A DNA stretch of 64,000 nt from an uncultured Prevotellaceae bacterium (GCA_902785945.1 CADAAR010000020.1:17438-81437), one strand, 5' to 3'. Shown: positions 45,784 to 55,478, counted from the first letter of the stretch. A program made the numbers and translations. The notes: a model not told the origin generated them from the letters alone.

Positions 45784-46211
45784 ATTGGCTATGAAGGGCG
45801 ATCTGCTTCCCAAAAATGAATGATCAGTTACAAGTAAATGGTGAATCGACCACAAGGTAGCACGCAATATGCGAGAATAGTTCAATCTGGGAGATAGGCT
45901 AGTTCAATCTACCAGTTTGCTAGGTCCTCACTATTTGATGGAGATATGATGAGGAAAATGATGGTTTTGTTGGTTCAAATAGAGTGATTGGAGGGAAAAG
46001 AAGCGTAATTTAAGGCGGCGAAAAGTGATTATTAATTTTTGTAAAGTGGCTTTGGAGTGGAGAAAAGCGGGTATTATTGGCAGATTCTGAAAAGTATTAA
46101 TGGTAGAAAATGTTAGCATTAATGGTGTCAATTGCTCCCTAGGCAGGGAAAACTTGTTACCTAGGCAGCGCGCAAAAAATCTCTAGGCAGGCAGCAAAAC
46201 AGGGGGCTCCA
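45784..46211. other. Gene-free stretch with CTAGGCAG repeats
   Basis: No convincing gene. Three copies of CTAGGCAG occur at about 46138, 46161 and 46183; the first is part of a small hairpin TCCCT-AGGC-AGGGA. A 66-codon minus-strand frame (45931-46131) has no recognisable content. The stretch runs straight into the inverted-repeat element that follows. Confidence 0.5.
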
Positions 46212-46385
46212 TTCACAGATTCACAATTCACAGTTTATTTTTCGAGTCCGCTGATGCACAACTTGCGTGGGAAGTGTTAATATATATTTAAATATATATA
46301 AATATGTATATAGATATAGATAGAAATCTATCTCTACACGGGTACCCCCCTTAGAAATAAAACTGTGAAACTGTGAATCTGTGAA
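46212..46385. repeat. MITE-like element with ~30-bp inverted ends
   Basis: Left end TTCACAGATTCACAATTCAC... (46212-46240) is complementary, with few mismatches, to 46355-46385 (AAATAAAACTGTGAAACTGT...). The ends consist of repeated TTCACAG-type 7/8-mers. The 114-base interior is AT-rich, with an AGATAG-AAAT-CTATCT hairpin (about 46318-46333) and then CACGGGTACCCCCC. No coding content. Confidence 0.65.
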
Positions 46386-46417
46386 GATGGCCTATTTTGG
46401 CATACCTTCATGAAATC

Positions 46418-46714
46418 TTATTTGCCTTTGACTTGCAGGTAACTCTTCAGTGCCTCGACGTATGCTTCGAATGCCTGACGGCCTTTTGTGGTAATGCGGC
46501 AGATGGTGCAGGGGCGTTTGCCCTTGAAGGTCTTCTCAACCTCGATGTAGCCCGCTGCCGAGAGTTTATCCACTTGTACACTCAAGTTGCCTGCCGTAGC
46601 TCCCGTCTGCTCCTTAATGTAGGGGAACTCGGCTTCGTCGACACTGATAAGCAGCGACATCACGGCCAGTCGCAGCTCGGCGTGCAGAAGTGGATCTAAT
46701 GGTAGGAATGGCAT
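46418..46714 (-). CDS. Winged-helix transcriptional regulator (HTH_34 type)
   Basis: 98 residues, a single winged-helix domain: LRLAVMSLLISVDEAEFPYIKEQTGATAGNLSVQVDKLSAAGYIEVEK then the wing GKRPCTICRITTKGRQAFEAY. This is the small MarR/PadR-like HTH_34 group, usually paired with a membrane protein. It lies 3 bases downstream of the membrane protein gene, so both share one promoter; it may sense a membrane or envelope state, which is not shown here. Confidence 0.85.
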   Translation of the reverse strand: MPFLPLDPLLHAELRLAVMSLLISVDEAEFPYIKEQTGATAGNLSVQVDKLSAAGYIEVEKTFKGKRPCTICRITTKGRQAFEAYVEALKSYLQVKGK

Positions 46715-46717
46715 GGG

Positions 46718-47392
46718 CTACTTCTGTTTTTTGAGCATCCAGCCTGGGAGCGTCAGGCCGACGAAAGAGAATACTAAAACCATAATACATGGTGGAATGT
46801 GAGAATAACTGTTGAAACTAGCCACGTCGAAGAAACGGCCCAGAAAGAAATTCGAAACGCTGAACGACTCCCAGATGAACCCGCCGATGCCGCCTATGAT
46901 GCCGCACCACACCAACCAACGGCTTTTAAGTATATAGCCTGTAATGGTTATTGCCATGCCCATCATCAGAAGGATGACGCGGAAAGGATGGATGGCAATA
47001 CGAACGTATACTTCAGGACTTTCCGTTCGCCCCATCAAATAGTCGAAAAGGATGGCAAATACACAAAAAGAAAGGGTAAAGATACCGAATGTCTGCCAGG
47101 TCTTATCCACCATCGAACCAACAAGGCTAACGGGAGCCTTTGGCTTGTCTCTTTTGACATAACGATCAATACCGATTACTAAAACAGGTATCAAACCATA
47201 TAGCAAGTAAAATATCGTATTACCAGTGAGTAGGACACAGGTGGTAATAAGAATGGCCATACCCATGATGCAGAGTCCTGAAATATAAAGAGACTGCCCT
47301 ACTTCCTGTGACACAGCTTTACGACTACGCTTTATCTGCTCTGTGATAATTTCCAGACTGCGCTCGGCAGTCAAATTCATGTTCTCTTCCAT
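46718..47392 (-). CDS. Polytopic membrane protein of unknown function
   Basis: 224 residues. A soluble N-terminal segment (SLEIITEQIKRSRKAVSQEV) precedes about six hydrophobic helices (GLCIMGMAILITTCVLL, TIFYLLYGLIPVLVIGI, FGIFTLSFCVFAILFDYL, VILLMMGMAITITGYIL, LVWCGIIGGIGGFIW, IMVLVFSFVGLTLPGW). The tail is basic. Partner of the HTH_34 regulator downstream. I do not recognise a specific function. Confidence 0.75.
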   Translation of the reverse strand: MEENMNLTAERSLEIITEQIKRSRKAVSQEVGQSLYISGLCIMGMAILITTCVLLTGNTIFYLLYGLIPVLVIGIDRYVKRDKPKAPVSLVGSMVDKTWQTFGIFTLSFCVFAILFDYLMGRTESPEVYVRIAIHPFRVILLMMGMAITITGYILKSRWLVWCGIIGGIGGFIWESFSVSNFFLGRFFDVASFNSYSHIPPCIMVLVFSFVGLTLPGWMLKKQK

Positions 47393-47502
47393 TGCTGTTT
47401 TACGTTTTGATGATTAAAGAAATGTTGTTTAACTCTCTTTTGTACCCCGTCCTTCCTCCTGCAGAAAGGTCGGACAAGACACGTTTCATCCGGATTGCGC
47501 TG

Positions 47503-47534
47503 CAAAGGTAAACAAGTTTACGTTATAAACCAAA
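47503..47534 (-). promoter_or_regulatory. Promoter of the membrane protein/regulator pair
   Basis: Minus strand TTTG (47531-47534), 20 bases, TACCTTTG (47503-47510); leader of about 105 bases. Confidence 0.85.
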
Positions 47535-47589
47535 TTATTTCATGAAATTCTTTCGTTTGAAAGGCTTTTTTAACATTTCTGCCACTTTG

Positions 47590-47621
47590 TTTGGAAATAT
47601 CAGAAAGTATTCGTATCTTTG
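47590..47621 (+). promoter_or_regulatory. Promoter of the sodB operon
   Basis: TTTG (47590-47593), 20 bases, TATCTTTG (47614-47621), 32 bases before the sodB ATG. Confidence 0.85.
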
Positions 47622-47653
47622 CCAAATGAAATATGAATTAAAGATCTAGAGAT

Positions 47654-48244
47654 ATGGAAAAGTTTGAATTGATGGTGCTGCCGTATGCAGTAGAGGCGCT
47701 TGAGCCGGTGATTAGCAAGCAGACGCTGGAGTTTCATCATGGGAAGCATCTGGCGGGGTATGTGAACAATCTGAACGGGTTGTTGCCTGGAAGCGGATTC
47801 GAAGAGATGGCGCTGGAGGAGATCGTGTGCAAGGCGACGGGCGGCATCCTGAATAACGCTGGGCAAATACTGAATCATAATCTGTATTTCGGGCAGTTTG
47901 CTGCGCCTAAGACCGATAATGCGCCAAAGGGTAAATTGGCTGAGGCCATCGCTCGCGACTTCGGATCGTTCGATGCTTTCAAGGAGGCATTCCAGAAAGG
48001 CGGAGCAACGCTGTTTGGTTCAGGTTGGGTATGGTTGTCGGCAGATCAGGAAGGGAAACTTGTGATTACGCAGGAAACGAATGCTGCTAATCCTGTTCAA
48101 AAGGGTCTGAAGCCGCTGTTGACGTTCGACGTCTGGGAGCACGCCTACTATCTGGACTATCAGAACCGTCGGCCTGACCATCTCGCTGCGCTCTGGCAGA
48201 TTATCGACTGGGAGGTCATTGAGCAACGCTATCACAATAAATAA
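47654..48244 (+). CDS. sodB: Superoxide dismutase (Fe/Mn)
   Basis: 196 residues. Metal ligands are His in [12 protein letters not shown], His in [11 protein letters not shown], and Asp/His in [29 protein letters not shown] is the usual central segment. Removes superoxide on air exposure. First of four genes (sodB, rubrerythrin, AlkZ-like, fprA) that appear to form one oxygen-defence operon, with 34 bases to the next start. Confidence 0.96.
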   Translation: MEKFELMVLPYAVEALEPVISKQTLEFHHGKHLAGYVNNLNGLLPGSGFEEMALEEIVCKATGGILNNAGQILNHNLYFGQFAAPKTDNAPKGKLAEAIARDFGSFDAFKEAFQKGGATLFGSGWVWLSADQEGKLVITQETNAANPVQKGLKPLLTFDVWEHAYYLDYQNRRPDHLAALWQIIDWEVIEQRYHNK

Positions 48245-48278
48245 CGAATCAAATTATAACCAACAAAATAAAAGACTT

Positions 48279-48821
48279 ATGAAAGAACTGAAAGGAACAA
48301 AGACCGAGCAGAACCTGAAAGAGGCTTTTGCCGGCGAGAGTATGGCGAGAAACAAATACACGTATTTCGCATCGCGCGCCAAGAAGGACGGATTCGTACA
48401 GATTGCCTCTATCTTTGAGGAGACGGCTGCCAACGAGAAGGAGCACGCCAAGATGTGGTATAAATATCTGAATGGTGGTAGCGTGAGCGACACCAAGACG
48501 AACCTGGCGGATGCTGCCAATGGTGAGAACTTCGAGTGGACGGATATGTATGCCCGTATGGCCAAGGAGGCTCGTGAGGAGGGTTTCGACGAGATTGCCG
48601 AGAAGTTTGAACTGGTGGGCGCTATTGAGAAGCACCACGAGGAACGTTATCGCAAATTGCTGAAGAACATAGAGGATGCTGTGGTCTTTTCGCGCGAGGG
48701 TGATGTGATTTGGCAGTGCAGCAACTGCGGCCATATCGTTATAGGCAAGAAGGCACCAGAGGTTTGTCCTACCTGCGACCATCCGCAGAGCTACTTCCAA
48801 ATAAAGGCGGAGAACTTTTGA
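48279..48821 (+). CDS. rbr: Rubrerythrin
   Basis: 180 residues from the ATG at 48279; the extension to 48219 overlaps sodB and is rejected. Ferritin-like di-iron domain with [32 protein letters not shown] and [15 protein letters not shown], followed by a rubredoxin domain [11 protein letters not shown]...[11 protein letters not shown] with the CxxC pairs. Reduces hydrogen peroxide in anaerobes. The stop TGA overlaps the next start (TTGA). Confidence 0.95.
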   Translation: MKELKGTKTEQNLKEAFAGESMARNKYTYFASRAKKDGFVQIASIFEETAANEKEHAKMWYKYLNGGSVSDTKTNLADAANGENFEWTDMYARMAKEAREEGFDEIAEKFELVGAIEKHHEERYRKLLKNIEDAVVFSREGDVIWQCSNCGHIVIGKKAPEVCPTCDHPQSYFQIKAENF

Positions 48822-49489
48822 TTAGAATAGGGGAGATACATAGTTGTCCGGAGTTGATGGACTATATCCAGGAGGTGGGCTTTTTGCCGCTGCTGGATAG
48901 TGGCATTCGCGGCTATTCTGCCGAGGATGTTGTTGACGAGGACAATCGGTATGTGGTATTCGACGATGGTGGATGGGACTGGCCGCTGTGGAAGTGGAAG
49001 GGCCCTATCGTGACGGAAGGCCGCTGCGTGTATGGCAAGTTCTTCGCGGGCAAGGCGGGGTTCGTCAGCAAGGACTGGTGGCCGGACTTGTGTAACTATC
49101 GTCGCAGTTCGAGACCTGCACCTGCGGAGGGTTCGATCGATGAGGCCATCCTGCTGACGCTGGCCGAGCACGGTAGTCTGATAACGCGTGAGTTGCGGGC
49201 GGCCTGTGGATTTGACGGTCCCAAGATGCGGAGCAAGTTTGACGGCTATGTGACGCGACTGCAGATGGCCTGTCGGATTGTGACCGAGGACTTTGTGTAT
49301 CCTACGGACAAGCACGGACGCGAATACGGCTGGGGCTGGTCGTTGCTGACGACGCCAGAGTTGCTTTTGGGACGCGAGATGTGTCAGTGCGAGCGCACGC
49401 CCCAGGAGTCGTTCGAACGGATGAAGGCGCATCTCCGTCAGCTATTGCCAGAGGCGACAGACAAGCAGATAGAGAAACTGATAAAATAA
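48818..49489 (+). CDS. AlkZ/YcaQ-related winged-helix protein
   Basis: 223 residues if the TTG at 48818-48820 is used; it overlaps the rubrerythrin stop by 3 bases and gives [25 protein letters not shown], the usual beginning of the group, whereas the first ATG (48857) would cut the conserved region. Segments [40 protein letters not shown] and [13 protein letters not shown] match small AlkZ-related proteins, relatives of YcaQ/AlkZ DNA glycosylases. Exact substrate unknown. In an oxygen-defence operon a DNA repair role is plausible. Confidence 0.7.
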   Translation: MIRIGEIHSCPELMDYIQEVGFLPLLDSGIRGYSAEDVVDEDNRYVVFDDGGWDWPLWKWKGPIVTEGRCVYGKFFAGKAGFVSKDWWPDLCNYRRSSRPAPAEGSIDEAILLTLAEHGSLITRELRAACGFDGPKMRSKFDGYVTRLQMACRIVTEDFVYPTDKHGREYGWGWSLLTTPELLLGREMCQCERTPQESFERMKAHLRQLLPEATDKQIEKLIK

Positions 49490-49517
49490 GAAATCAAATA
49501 ATAAATACAAGTTTAAT

Positions 49518-50681
49518 ATGAGTATGGTAAGCGATACGATTAAGTATATCGGTGTGGATGATCTCGACATCGATTTGTTTGAGAGTCAGTATGTGGTGCC
49601 CGAGGGCATGAGTTATAACTCGTATCTGATTGACGATGAGAAGATTGCCATCATGGATACCGCCGATCGCAGAAAAGGCGAGGCGTGGAAAGCGAACCTG
49701 AAGGCTGCTTTAGGCAGTCGTCAGCCAGACTATCTTGTGGTTCACCACATGGAGCCCGACCACTCGGCATTGATTGCCTGGATGCTGGAGACGTATCCTG
49801 GCTTGCAGCTGGTGTGCAGTGCGCAGGCCGTGAAGATGTTGCCGAACTTCTTCGAGGGCGTGAATTTTGAGGGTCGCGTGATGACCGTGAAAGAGGGCGA
49901 TACACTCTCATTGGGTCAGCATACGTTGCAGTTTATCGGGGCGGCGATGATACACTGGCCTGAGGTGATCATGACCTACGACAGCAAGGATAAGGTGCTG
50001 TTCTCGGCTGACGGTTTCGGTAAGTTTGGTGCGTTGGTGAATGAGACCGACGACTGGGCTTGCGAGGCACGTCGCTACTACTTTAACATCTGTGGCAAGT
50101 ATGGTACGCAGGTGCAGATCGTGATGAAAAAGGCGGCTGCTCTTGACATTCAGACCATCTGTCCGTTGCATGGTCCTGTGCTGAAGGGCGAGGCGCTGGC
50201 TGAGGCTGTACGGCTTTATGATATTTGGAGCAAGTACGAGCCTGAGAGCGAGGGTATCCTCGTGGCCTACGCCAGCATTCATGGTGGTACGGCAGCAGCT
50301 GCTGAGCGACTGGGCGAGATACTCCGCGAGAAGGGCGCTAAAAAGGTGGTGGTGAGCGATCTGAGTCGCGAGGATATGGCTGAGGTCATCGAGGATGCCT
50401 TCCGTTATCCAACGATTGTGGTGGCTGCGTCGAGCTATGATGCAGGCGTGTTCCCCGTGATGCACGATTTCCTGTATCACCTGCAGATTAAGAACTACCA
50501 GAAGCGCAAGTTCGGTATCATTGAGAACGGTAGTTGGGCACCTACGGCCGGCAAGGTGATGCGCACGATGATTGAGGCCATGAAGGACTGCGAGATCGTG
50601 GAGCCGATGGTGACCATCCGTTCGCGCATGAAGACTACAGACGAGCCTTTGCTGGAGCAGTTGGCCGACAGTCTGATTTGA
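49518..50681 (+). CDS. fprA: Flavodiiron protein (FprA family A-type flavoprotein)
   Basis: 387 residues. The N-terminal beta-lactamase-like domain keeps the di-iron ligands HHMEPDHSA and HWPEVIMTY, plus CPLHGPVL; the C-terminal flavodoxin domain starts near residue 250 (GILVAYASIHGGTAAAAE). Reduces oxygen to water or NO to N2O without releasing radicals. Last gene of the operon, followed by a terminator. Confidence 0.95.
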   Translation: MSMVSDTIKYIGVDDLDIDLFESQYVVPEGMSYNSYLIDDEKIAIMDTADRRKGEAWKANLKAALGSRQPDYLVVHHMEPDHSALIAWMLETYPGLQLVCSAQAVKMLPNFFEGVNFEGRVMTVKEGDTLSLGQHTLQFIGAAMIHWPEVIMTYDSKDKVLFSADGFGKFGALVNETDDWACEARRYYFNICGKYGTQVQIVMKKAAALDIQTICPLHGPVLKGEALAEAVRLYDIWSKYEPESEGILVAYASIHGGTAAAAERLGEILREKGAKKVVVSDLSREDMAEVIEDAFRYPTIVVAASSYDAGVFPVMHDFLYHLQIKNYQKRKFGIIENGSWAPTAGKVMRTMIEAMKDCEIVEPMVTIRSRMKTTDEPLLEQLADSLI

Positions 50682-50705
50682 AGGTGACGATTAACGAATA
50701 GGATA

Positions 50706-50743
50706 AAGGTCGTTGTGTTCGAACACAGCGGCCTTGTTTTTTT
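50706..50743 (+). terminator. Terminator of the sodB-fprA operon
   Basis: A 12-bp stem, AAGGTCGTTGTG (50706-50717) with CACAGCGGCCTT (50724-50735) including two G-U pairs, loop TTCGAA, then TTTTTTT. Confidence 0.9.
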
Positions 50744-50826
50744 GTTAAAATGACAATGTGTAAGGAATGGGGGAGGGTGAACGGTTGAAATATTTCAAAA
50801 TGTAAGTAAAATAAGCGGATATTGAG

Positions 50827-50862
50827 CAAAGTGTCAGACAGTGCAAAATTTAACGCGAAAAA
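50827..50862 (+). promoter_or_regulatory. Nitrogen-type upstream regulatory region of gltB
   Basis: CAAAGTGTCAG (50827-50837), 11 bases, TTTAAC, 4 bases, AAAA, ending 36 bases before the -7 box. Motifs, order and spacing are the same as at glnK. Further upstream CAAAATGTAAGTAAAATAAGC (about 50799) matches CAAAATGAAAGTAAAGAAGC of glnK. Confidence 0.72.
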
Positions 50863-50875
50863 CGTAAGTAAAATC

Positions 50876-50906
50876 TTGGCTGCGATTACAAAATGATATA
50901 CCTTTG
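50876..50906 (+). promoter_or_regulatory. Promoter of gltBD
   Basis: CTTG (TTG at 50876-50878), 20 bases, TACCTTTG (50899-50906), 41 bases before the gltB ATG. Confidence 0.8.
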
Positions 50907-50947
50907 CACCCGAATTCGTACAGATTGACACAAATAGTAAGGATAAT

Positions 50948-53900
50948 ATGACACATTGCAAACTTCAAACGCAAGAAAAAGGACTATACCGAAGCGAGTA
51001 CGAGCACGATGCTTGTGGCGTGGGTATGGTGGTTAACATCCACGGCGGCAAAAGTCACGAGTTGGTGGACAACGCCCTGAAGGTGCTGGAGAATATGGAG
51101 CACCGCGGCGCTGAGACACGCGACAAGACGGGCGACGGCGCGGGTATCATGGTGCAGATTCCCCATGAGTTTATTCTGTTACAGGGCATTCCCGTACCTG
51201 AGAAAGGAAAATACGGTACGGGACTGGTGTTTCTGCCGAAGGACAAAAAGGCGCATGAGCAGATACTGAGCGTGATGATCGAGGAGATCGAACGCGAGGA
51301 TCTGCAGTTGATGCATGTCCGTACGGTACCAACATGTCCGGAGGTCCTGGGTGCGGCTGCAAGAGATGTGGAGCCGGATATCGTGCAGATTTTCGTGACG
51401 GGTGTGAGCGAGGCAAAAGCCGAGGTGCTCGACCGTATATTATATAAGGTACGCAAGCGCATAGAAAATCGCATCGACGACAAGGACTTCTACATCTGTT
51501 CGCTGTCGAGCAAGAACATCATCTACAAAGGTATGTTGACGAGCGGACAGTTGCGCAGGTATTTCCCCGATCTGTCGAACCCCTATTTCACCAGCGGACT
51601 GGCACTGGTGCACTCGCGTTTCTCTACCAACACATTCCCTACATGGTCGTTGGCTCAGCCCTTCCGTCTGTTGGCGCATAACGGCGAGATCAATACCATT
51701 CGTGGTAATCGCGGTTGGATGAAGGCCCGTGAGAGTGTGCTTTCGAGCGAGGCTCTGGGCGATATCAAGGACCTGCGTCCGATTGTGCAGGAGGGTATGA
51801 GCGATTCTGCCTCACTGGACAATGTGTTTGAGTTCCTGATGATGAGCGGTCTCTCACTGCCGCAGGCAATGGCCATTCTGGTGCCTGAGTCGTTCAACGA
51901 CAAGAACCCGATTTCTGAGGATCTGAAAGCCTTCTACGAGTACCACTCCATTCTGATGGAGCCGTGGGACGGTCCTGCTGCGCTGCTGTTCTCTGACGGT
52001 CGTTATGCAGGCGGAATGCTCGACCGTAATGGTCTGCGTCCCAGCCGTTATACGATCACCAAACAGGGTATGATGGTGGTGGCCTCTGAGGTGGGCGTGA
52101 TGGACTTTGAGCCTGGCGATGTTGTTTCGAAAGGTCGTCTGCAGCCAGGAAAGATCCTGCTCATCGACACACAGGAAGGTAAGATATATTACGACGGCGA
52201 GATAAAGGAACAGTTGGCAAAGGCCCATCCTTATCGTGCGTGGTTGAGTGAGAACCGCGTGCAGTTGGAGAAACTGAAGAGCGGACGTCATGTGGAGAAT
52301 GGCGTGAGCGATCTCGACCAGAAACTCGTGAACTTCGGTTTCGGTCAGGAAGATATCGACAAGACCATCGTGCCAATGGCGACGGCTGGTCAGGAGCCTG
52401 TAGCCGCAATGGGTAACGACACGCCGCTGGCTGTGATCAGCGACCGTCCGCAGGTGTTCTTCAACTACTTCCGTCAGCAGTTTGCACAGGTGACGAACCC
52501 CGCCATCGACCCCATTCGTGAGGAGCTGGTGATGAGCCTGACGGAGTATATCGGTGCTGTGGGAACGAATATCCTGACGCCCGATGCCTCGAACTGTAAG
52601 ATGGTGCGCTTGCCGCAACCCGTATTGACCAACACACAACTCGATATATTATGTAACATCCGCTACAAGGGCTTCAACACCAAGAAGCTGCCGATGCTCT
52701 TTGAGATTGAAAAGGGCGAGGAGGGCTTGAGAAAGTCGCTCGACGACCTCTGTCATCAGGCAGAGTCAAGTGTGGATGAGGGCGTGAACTACATCATCCT
52801 CACCGATCGCGACATCGACGAGACGCATGCTGCGATTCCTTCGTTGCTGGCTGTCTCGGCGGTTCACCACTATTTGATCAGCGTGGGTAAGCGTGTGCAG
52901 ACGGCGTTGATTGTGGAAAGCGGAGAAATTCGCGAGGTGATGCACGCAGCCCTGCTGTTGGGCTATGGTGCCAGCGCATTGTGCCCGTATATGACGTTTG
53001 CCGTGCTGGATGACCTCGTGAAGAAAGGCAAGATCCAGGAGGAATATGCGACGGCAGAGAAGAACTACATCAAGGCCGTTGATAAAGGCTTGAAGAAGAT
53101 CATGTCGAAGATGGGTATCTCTACCATCCGTAGCTATCGTGGTGCAAAGATTTTCGAGAGTATCGGTCTGAGCGAAGACCTGTTGCGTCGCTACTTCGGC
53201 ACAGAGACGAGCACCATCGGCGGTATCGGCCTGAAGGAGATTGCCCGCGATGCGATCGCCCTGCATGAAGCTGCCAAAAAGCAGACGCTGTTGCAGAATC
53301 AGGGACAGTTTGCTTGGCGCAAGGACGGCATCAAGCACGCCTGGAATCCTGAGACGATTGCGAAATTGCAACTGGCAACGAGGAAAGGCGATTACGAGGG
53401 CTTCAAGAAATGGTCGCAGATGGTCGACGAGAAAGAATCACCTATCTTTATCCGCGACTTCTTCGGCTGGAAAAAGGCCGCTAAACCTACACCTATCGAC
53501 GAGGTGGAGAGCGTGGAGAGCATTGTGAAGCATTTTGTGACAGGTGCGATGTCGTTTGGTGCCCTGAGTATCGAGGCCCACGAGGCGCTGGCGCTGGCAA
53601 TGAACAAGCTCGGCACGCGCTCGAATACGGGTGAAGGTGGTGAGGATAACGCCCGCTATCACTCTGACGTCGACGGTGTGTCGCTCAGCAGCAAGACTAA
53701 GCAGATAGCCTCAGGTCGTTTTGGTGTGACAGCCGAATACCTGGTGAATGCAGAAGAAATACAGATCAAGGTGGCCCAGGGTGCAAAGCCTGGTGAGGGT
53801 GGTCAGTTGCCTGGTTTCAAGGTGAACGAGATTATCGCCAAGACGCGTAACGCTATTCCTGGTATCTCGCTGATTTCGCCGCCACCTCATCATGATATCT

Positions 53901-55441
53901 ATTCTATCGAGGACCTGGCACAGTTGATCTTCGACCTCAAGAATATCAACCCGACAGCTGCTGTCAGCGTGAAGCTCGTGGCAGAGAGTGGTGTAGGAAC
54001 CATCGCCGCTGGTGTGGCTAAGGCAAAGGCCGACCTCATCGTCATCTCTGGTGCTGAGGGTGGTACAGGTGCTTCGCCTGCTTCGAGCATGCGTTTTGCA
54101 GGTATCTCGCCTGAGATCGGACTTGCTGAGACGCAGCAGACGCTCGTGCGCAATGGACTGAGAAACCAGGTGCGCCTGCAGACCGATGGTCAGTTGAAGA
54201 CCGCAAAGGATGTGATCATCATGGCGATGCTGGGTGCCGATGAGTTCTCGTTTGGTACGCTGCCGCTGATCGTTCTCGGCTGTGCGATGATGCGTAAATG
54301 TAATACGAATACCTGTCCGATGGGTGTCGCCACGCAGAATCCTGAGTTGCGCAAGCACTTCGAGGGTCGCGCAGAATATGTGGTGAACTTCTTCACCTTC
54401 CTTGCTGAGCAGGTACGTGAATATCTCGCAGAGATTGGCGTGAAGAGCCTGAAGGAGATTATCGGACATACGGAACTGATAGAGGTCAATACCGCTAATG
54501 CTACAGACAAGCAGAAAACCATCGACTTTGCCCGTTTGCTGCATAAGCCAGAGACGGAAAAGCCCCTCTATTGGGATCGCGGTGAGTTTACGAAGGTGGC
54601 CGATGTAACTGACGTGGAGATTATCAAGGCTGCACAGAAAGCTATCGAGGATGGTGAGGAAATCACACTCGACTACGGCATCAGGAATACCGATCGTGCG
54701 GTGGGTACGATGCTTTCAGGTGTCATCGCCAAGAAATATGGTGAGGCAGGCCTGCCCGACGGTACGATTAAGATTAAGTTCAAGGGCTCGGCTGGTCAGT
54801 CGTTTGGTGCCTTCGCCGTGAAGGGTTTGGACATCCGTCTGGAAGGCGAATGCAACGACTATTTCGGTAAGGGCCTTTCTGGCGGTCGTATCTCGATTCT
54901 GCCACCAGCCCGTCGCAGCGAGACCTTCAAAGCGGAGGAGAACATCATCGCAGGTAACACGGGTCTTTATGGCGCTACGAGTGGTGAACTCTATATTAAT
55001 GGTAAGGTAGGTGAGCGCTTCGGCGTGCGTAACTCTGGTGCCATCGCTGTCATCGAGGGTGCGGGCGACCACTGCTGCGAATATATGACTGGCGGTCGCG
55101 TGGTCGTGCTCGGCAAGACAGGTCGTAACTTTGCCGCAGGTATGAGTGGTGGCGTGGCTTATGTCTATGATCCCGACCACACGTTCGACTACTTCTGTAA
55201 CATGGATATGGTGGAGCTCTCGTTGGTTGAGGACTCAGTCTCTCGCAAGGAACTGCTCGAGCTCATCCGTCAGCACTATCTGCACACGGGGTCGGCCCTT
55301 GCAGGTCGTATGCTCGACGACTGGCACCGCTACATCGAGGACTTTATCCAGGTGGTGCCCATCGAGTACAAGCGCGTGCTCGAAGAGGAGAAGATGGCAC
55401 GTCTGCACGAGAAGATCGCTGACATCCAGCGCGACTATTAA
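50948..55441 (+). CDS. gltB: Glutamate synthase, large subunit
   Basis: 1497 residues, full length. The Ntn nucleophile Cys23 (EHDACGVGMVVNIHG) follows a 22-residue propeptide. The FMN/synthase domain has GEGGEDNARYHSDVDG, PPHHDIYSIEDLAQLI and GAEGGTGASPASSMRFAG; the 3Fe-4S Cys cluster is CAMMRKCNTNTCPMG; the C-terminal beta-helix domain is GxxGGR-rich (GKGLSGGRISILPP, NTGLYGATSGELYI). Makes two glutamates from glutamine and 2-oxoglutarate, working with GltD and with GlnN further downstream. Confidence 0.97.
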   Translation: MTHCKLQTQEKGLYRSEYEHDACGVGMVVNIHGGKSHELVDNALKVLENMEHRGAETRDKTGDGAGIMVQIPHEFILLQGIPVPEKGKYGTGLVFLPKDKKAHEQILSVMIEEIEREDLQLMHVRTVPTCPEVLGAAARDVEPDIVQIFVTGVSEAKAEVLDRILYKVRKRIENRIDDKDFYICSLSSKNIIYKGMLTSGQLRRYFPDLSNPYFTSGLALVHSRFSTNTFPTWSLAQPFRLLAHNGEINTIRGNRGWMKARESVLSSEALGDIKDLRPIVQEGMSDSASLDNVFEFLMMSGLSLPQAMAILVPESFNDKNPISEDLKAFYEYHSILMEPWDGPAALLFSDGRYAGGMLDRNGLRPSRYTITKQGMMVVASEVGVMDFEPGDVVSKGRLQPGKILLIDTQEGKIYYDGEIKEQLAKAHPYRAWLSENRVQLEKLKSGRHVENGVSDLDQKLVNFGFGQEDIDKTIVPMATAGQEPVAAMGNDTPLAVISDRPQVFFNYFRQQFAQVTNPAIDPIREELVMSLTEYIGAVGTNILTPDASNCKMVRLPQPVLTNTQLDILCNIRYKGFNTKKLPMLFEIEKGEEGLRKSLDDLCHQAESSVDEGVNYIILTDRDIDETHAAIPSLLAVSAVHHYLISVGKRVQTALIVESGEIREVMHAALLLGYGASALCPYMTFAVLDDLVKKGKIQEEYATAEKNYIKAVDKGLKKIMSKMGISTIRSYRGAKIFESIGLSEDLLRRYFGTETSTIGGIGLKEIARDAIALHEAAKKQTLLQNQGQFAWRKDGIKHAWNPETIAKLQLATRKGDYEGFKKWSQMVDEKESPIFIRDFFGWKKAAKPTPIDEVESVESIVKHFVTGAMSFGALSIEAHEALALAMNKLGTRSNTGEGGEDNARYHSDVDGVSLSSKTKQIASGRFGVTAEYLVNAEEIQIKVAQGAKPGEGGQLPGFKVNEIIAKTRNAIPGISLISPPPHHDIYSIEDLAQLIFDLKNINPTAAVSVKLVAESGVGTIAAGVAKAKADLIVISGAEGGTGASPASSMRFAGISPEIGLAETQQTLVRNGLRNQVRLQTDGQLKTAKDVIIMAMLGADEFSFGTLPLIVLGCAMMRKCNTNTCPMGVATQNPELRKHFEGRAEYVVNFFTFLAEQVREYLAEIGVKSLKEIIGHTELIEVNTANATDKQKTIDFARLLHKPETEKPLYWDRGEFTKVADVTDVEIIKAAQKAIEDGEEITLDYGIRNTDRAVGTMLSGVIAKKYGEAGLPDGTIKIKFKGSAGQSFGAFAVKGLDIRLEGECNDYFGKGLSGGRISILPPARRSETFKAEENIIAGNTGLYGATSGELYINGKVGERFGVRNSGAIAVIEGAGDHCCEYMTGGRVVVLGKTGRNFAAGMSGGVAYVYDPDHTFDYFCNMDMVELSLVEDSVSRKELLELIRQHYLHTGSALAGRMLDDWHRYIEDFIQVVPIEYKRVLEEEKMARLHEKIADIQRDY

Positions 55442-55478
55442 ATTGTAAATGGTTAATTGTCAAATTGTAAATTACAAT
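55439..55478 (+). repeat. ATTGTAAAT-type spacer repeat between gltB and gltD
   Basis: Starts in the gltB stop (TAA) and reads AATTGTAAATGGTTAATTG then TCAAATTGTAAATTACA up to the gltD ATG. Same order of parts as the carB-asnB spacer at 33746-33785. Confidence 0.8.

Noticed and set aside
45931-46131. 66-codon minus-strand frame in the gap after glycerate kinase
   Set aside because: No start context, no promoter, no similarity that I recognise, and biased base composition; treated as non-coding.
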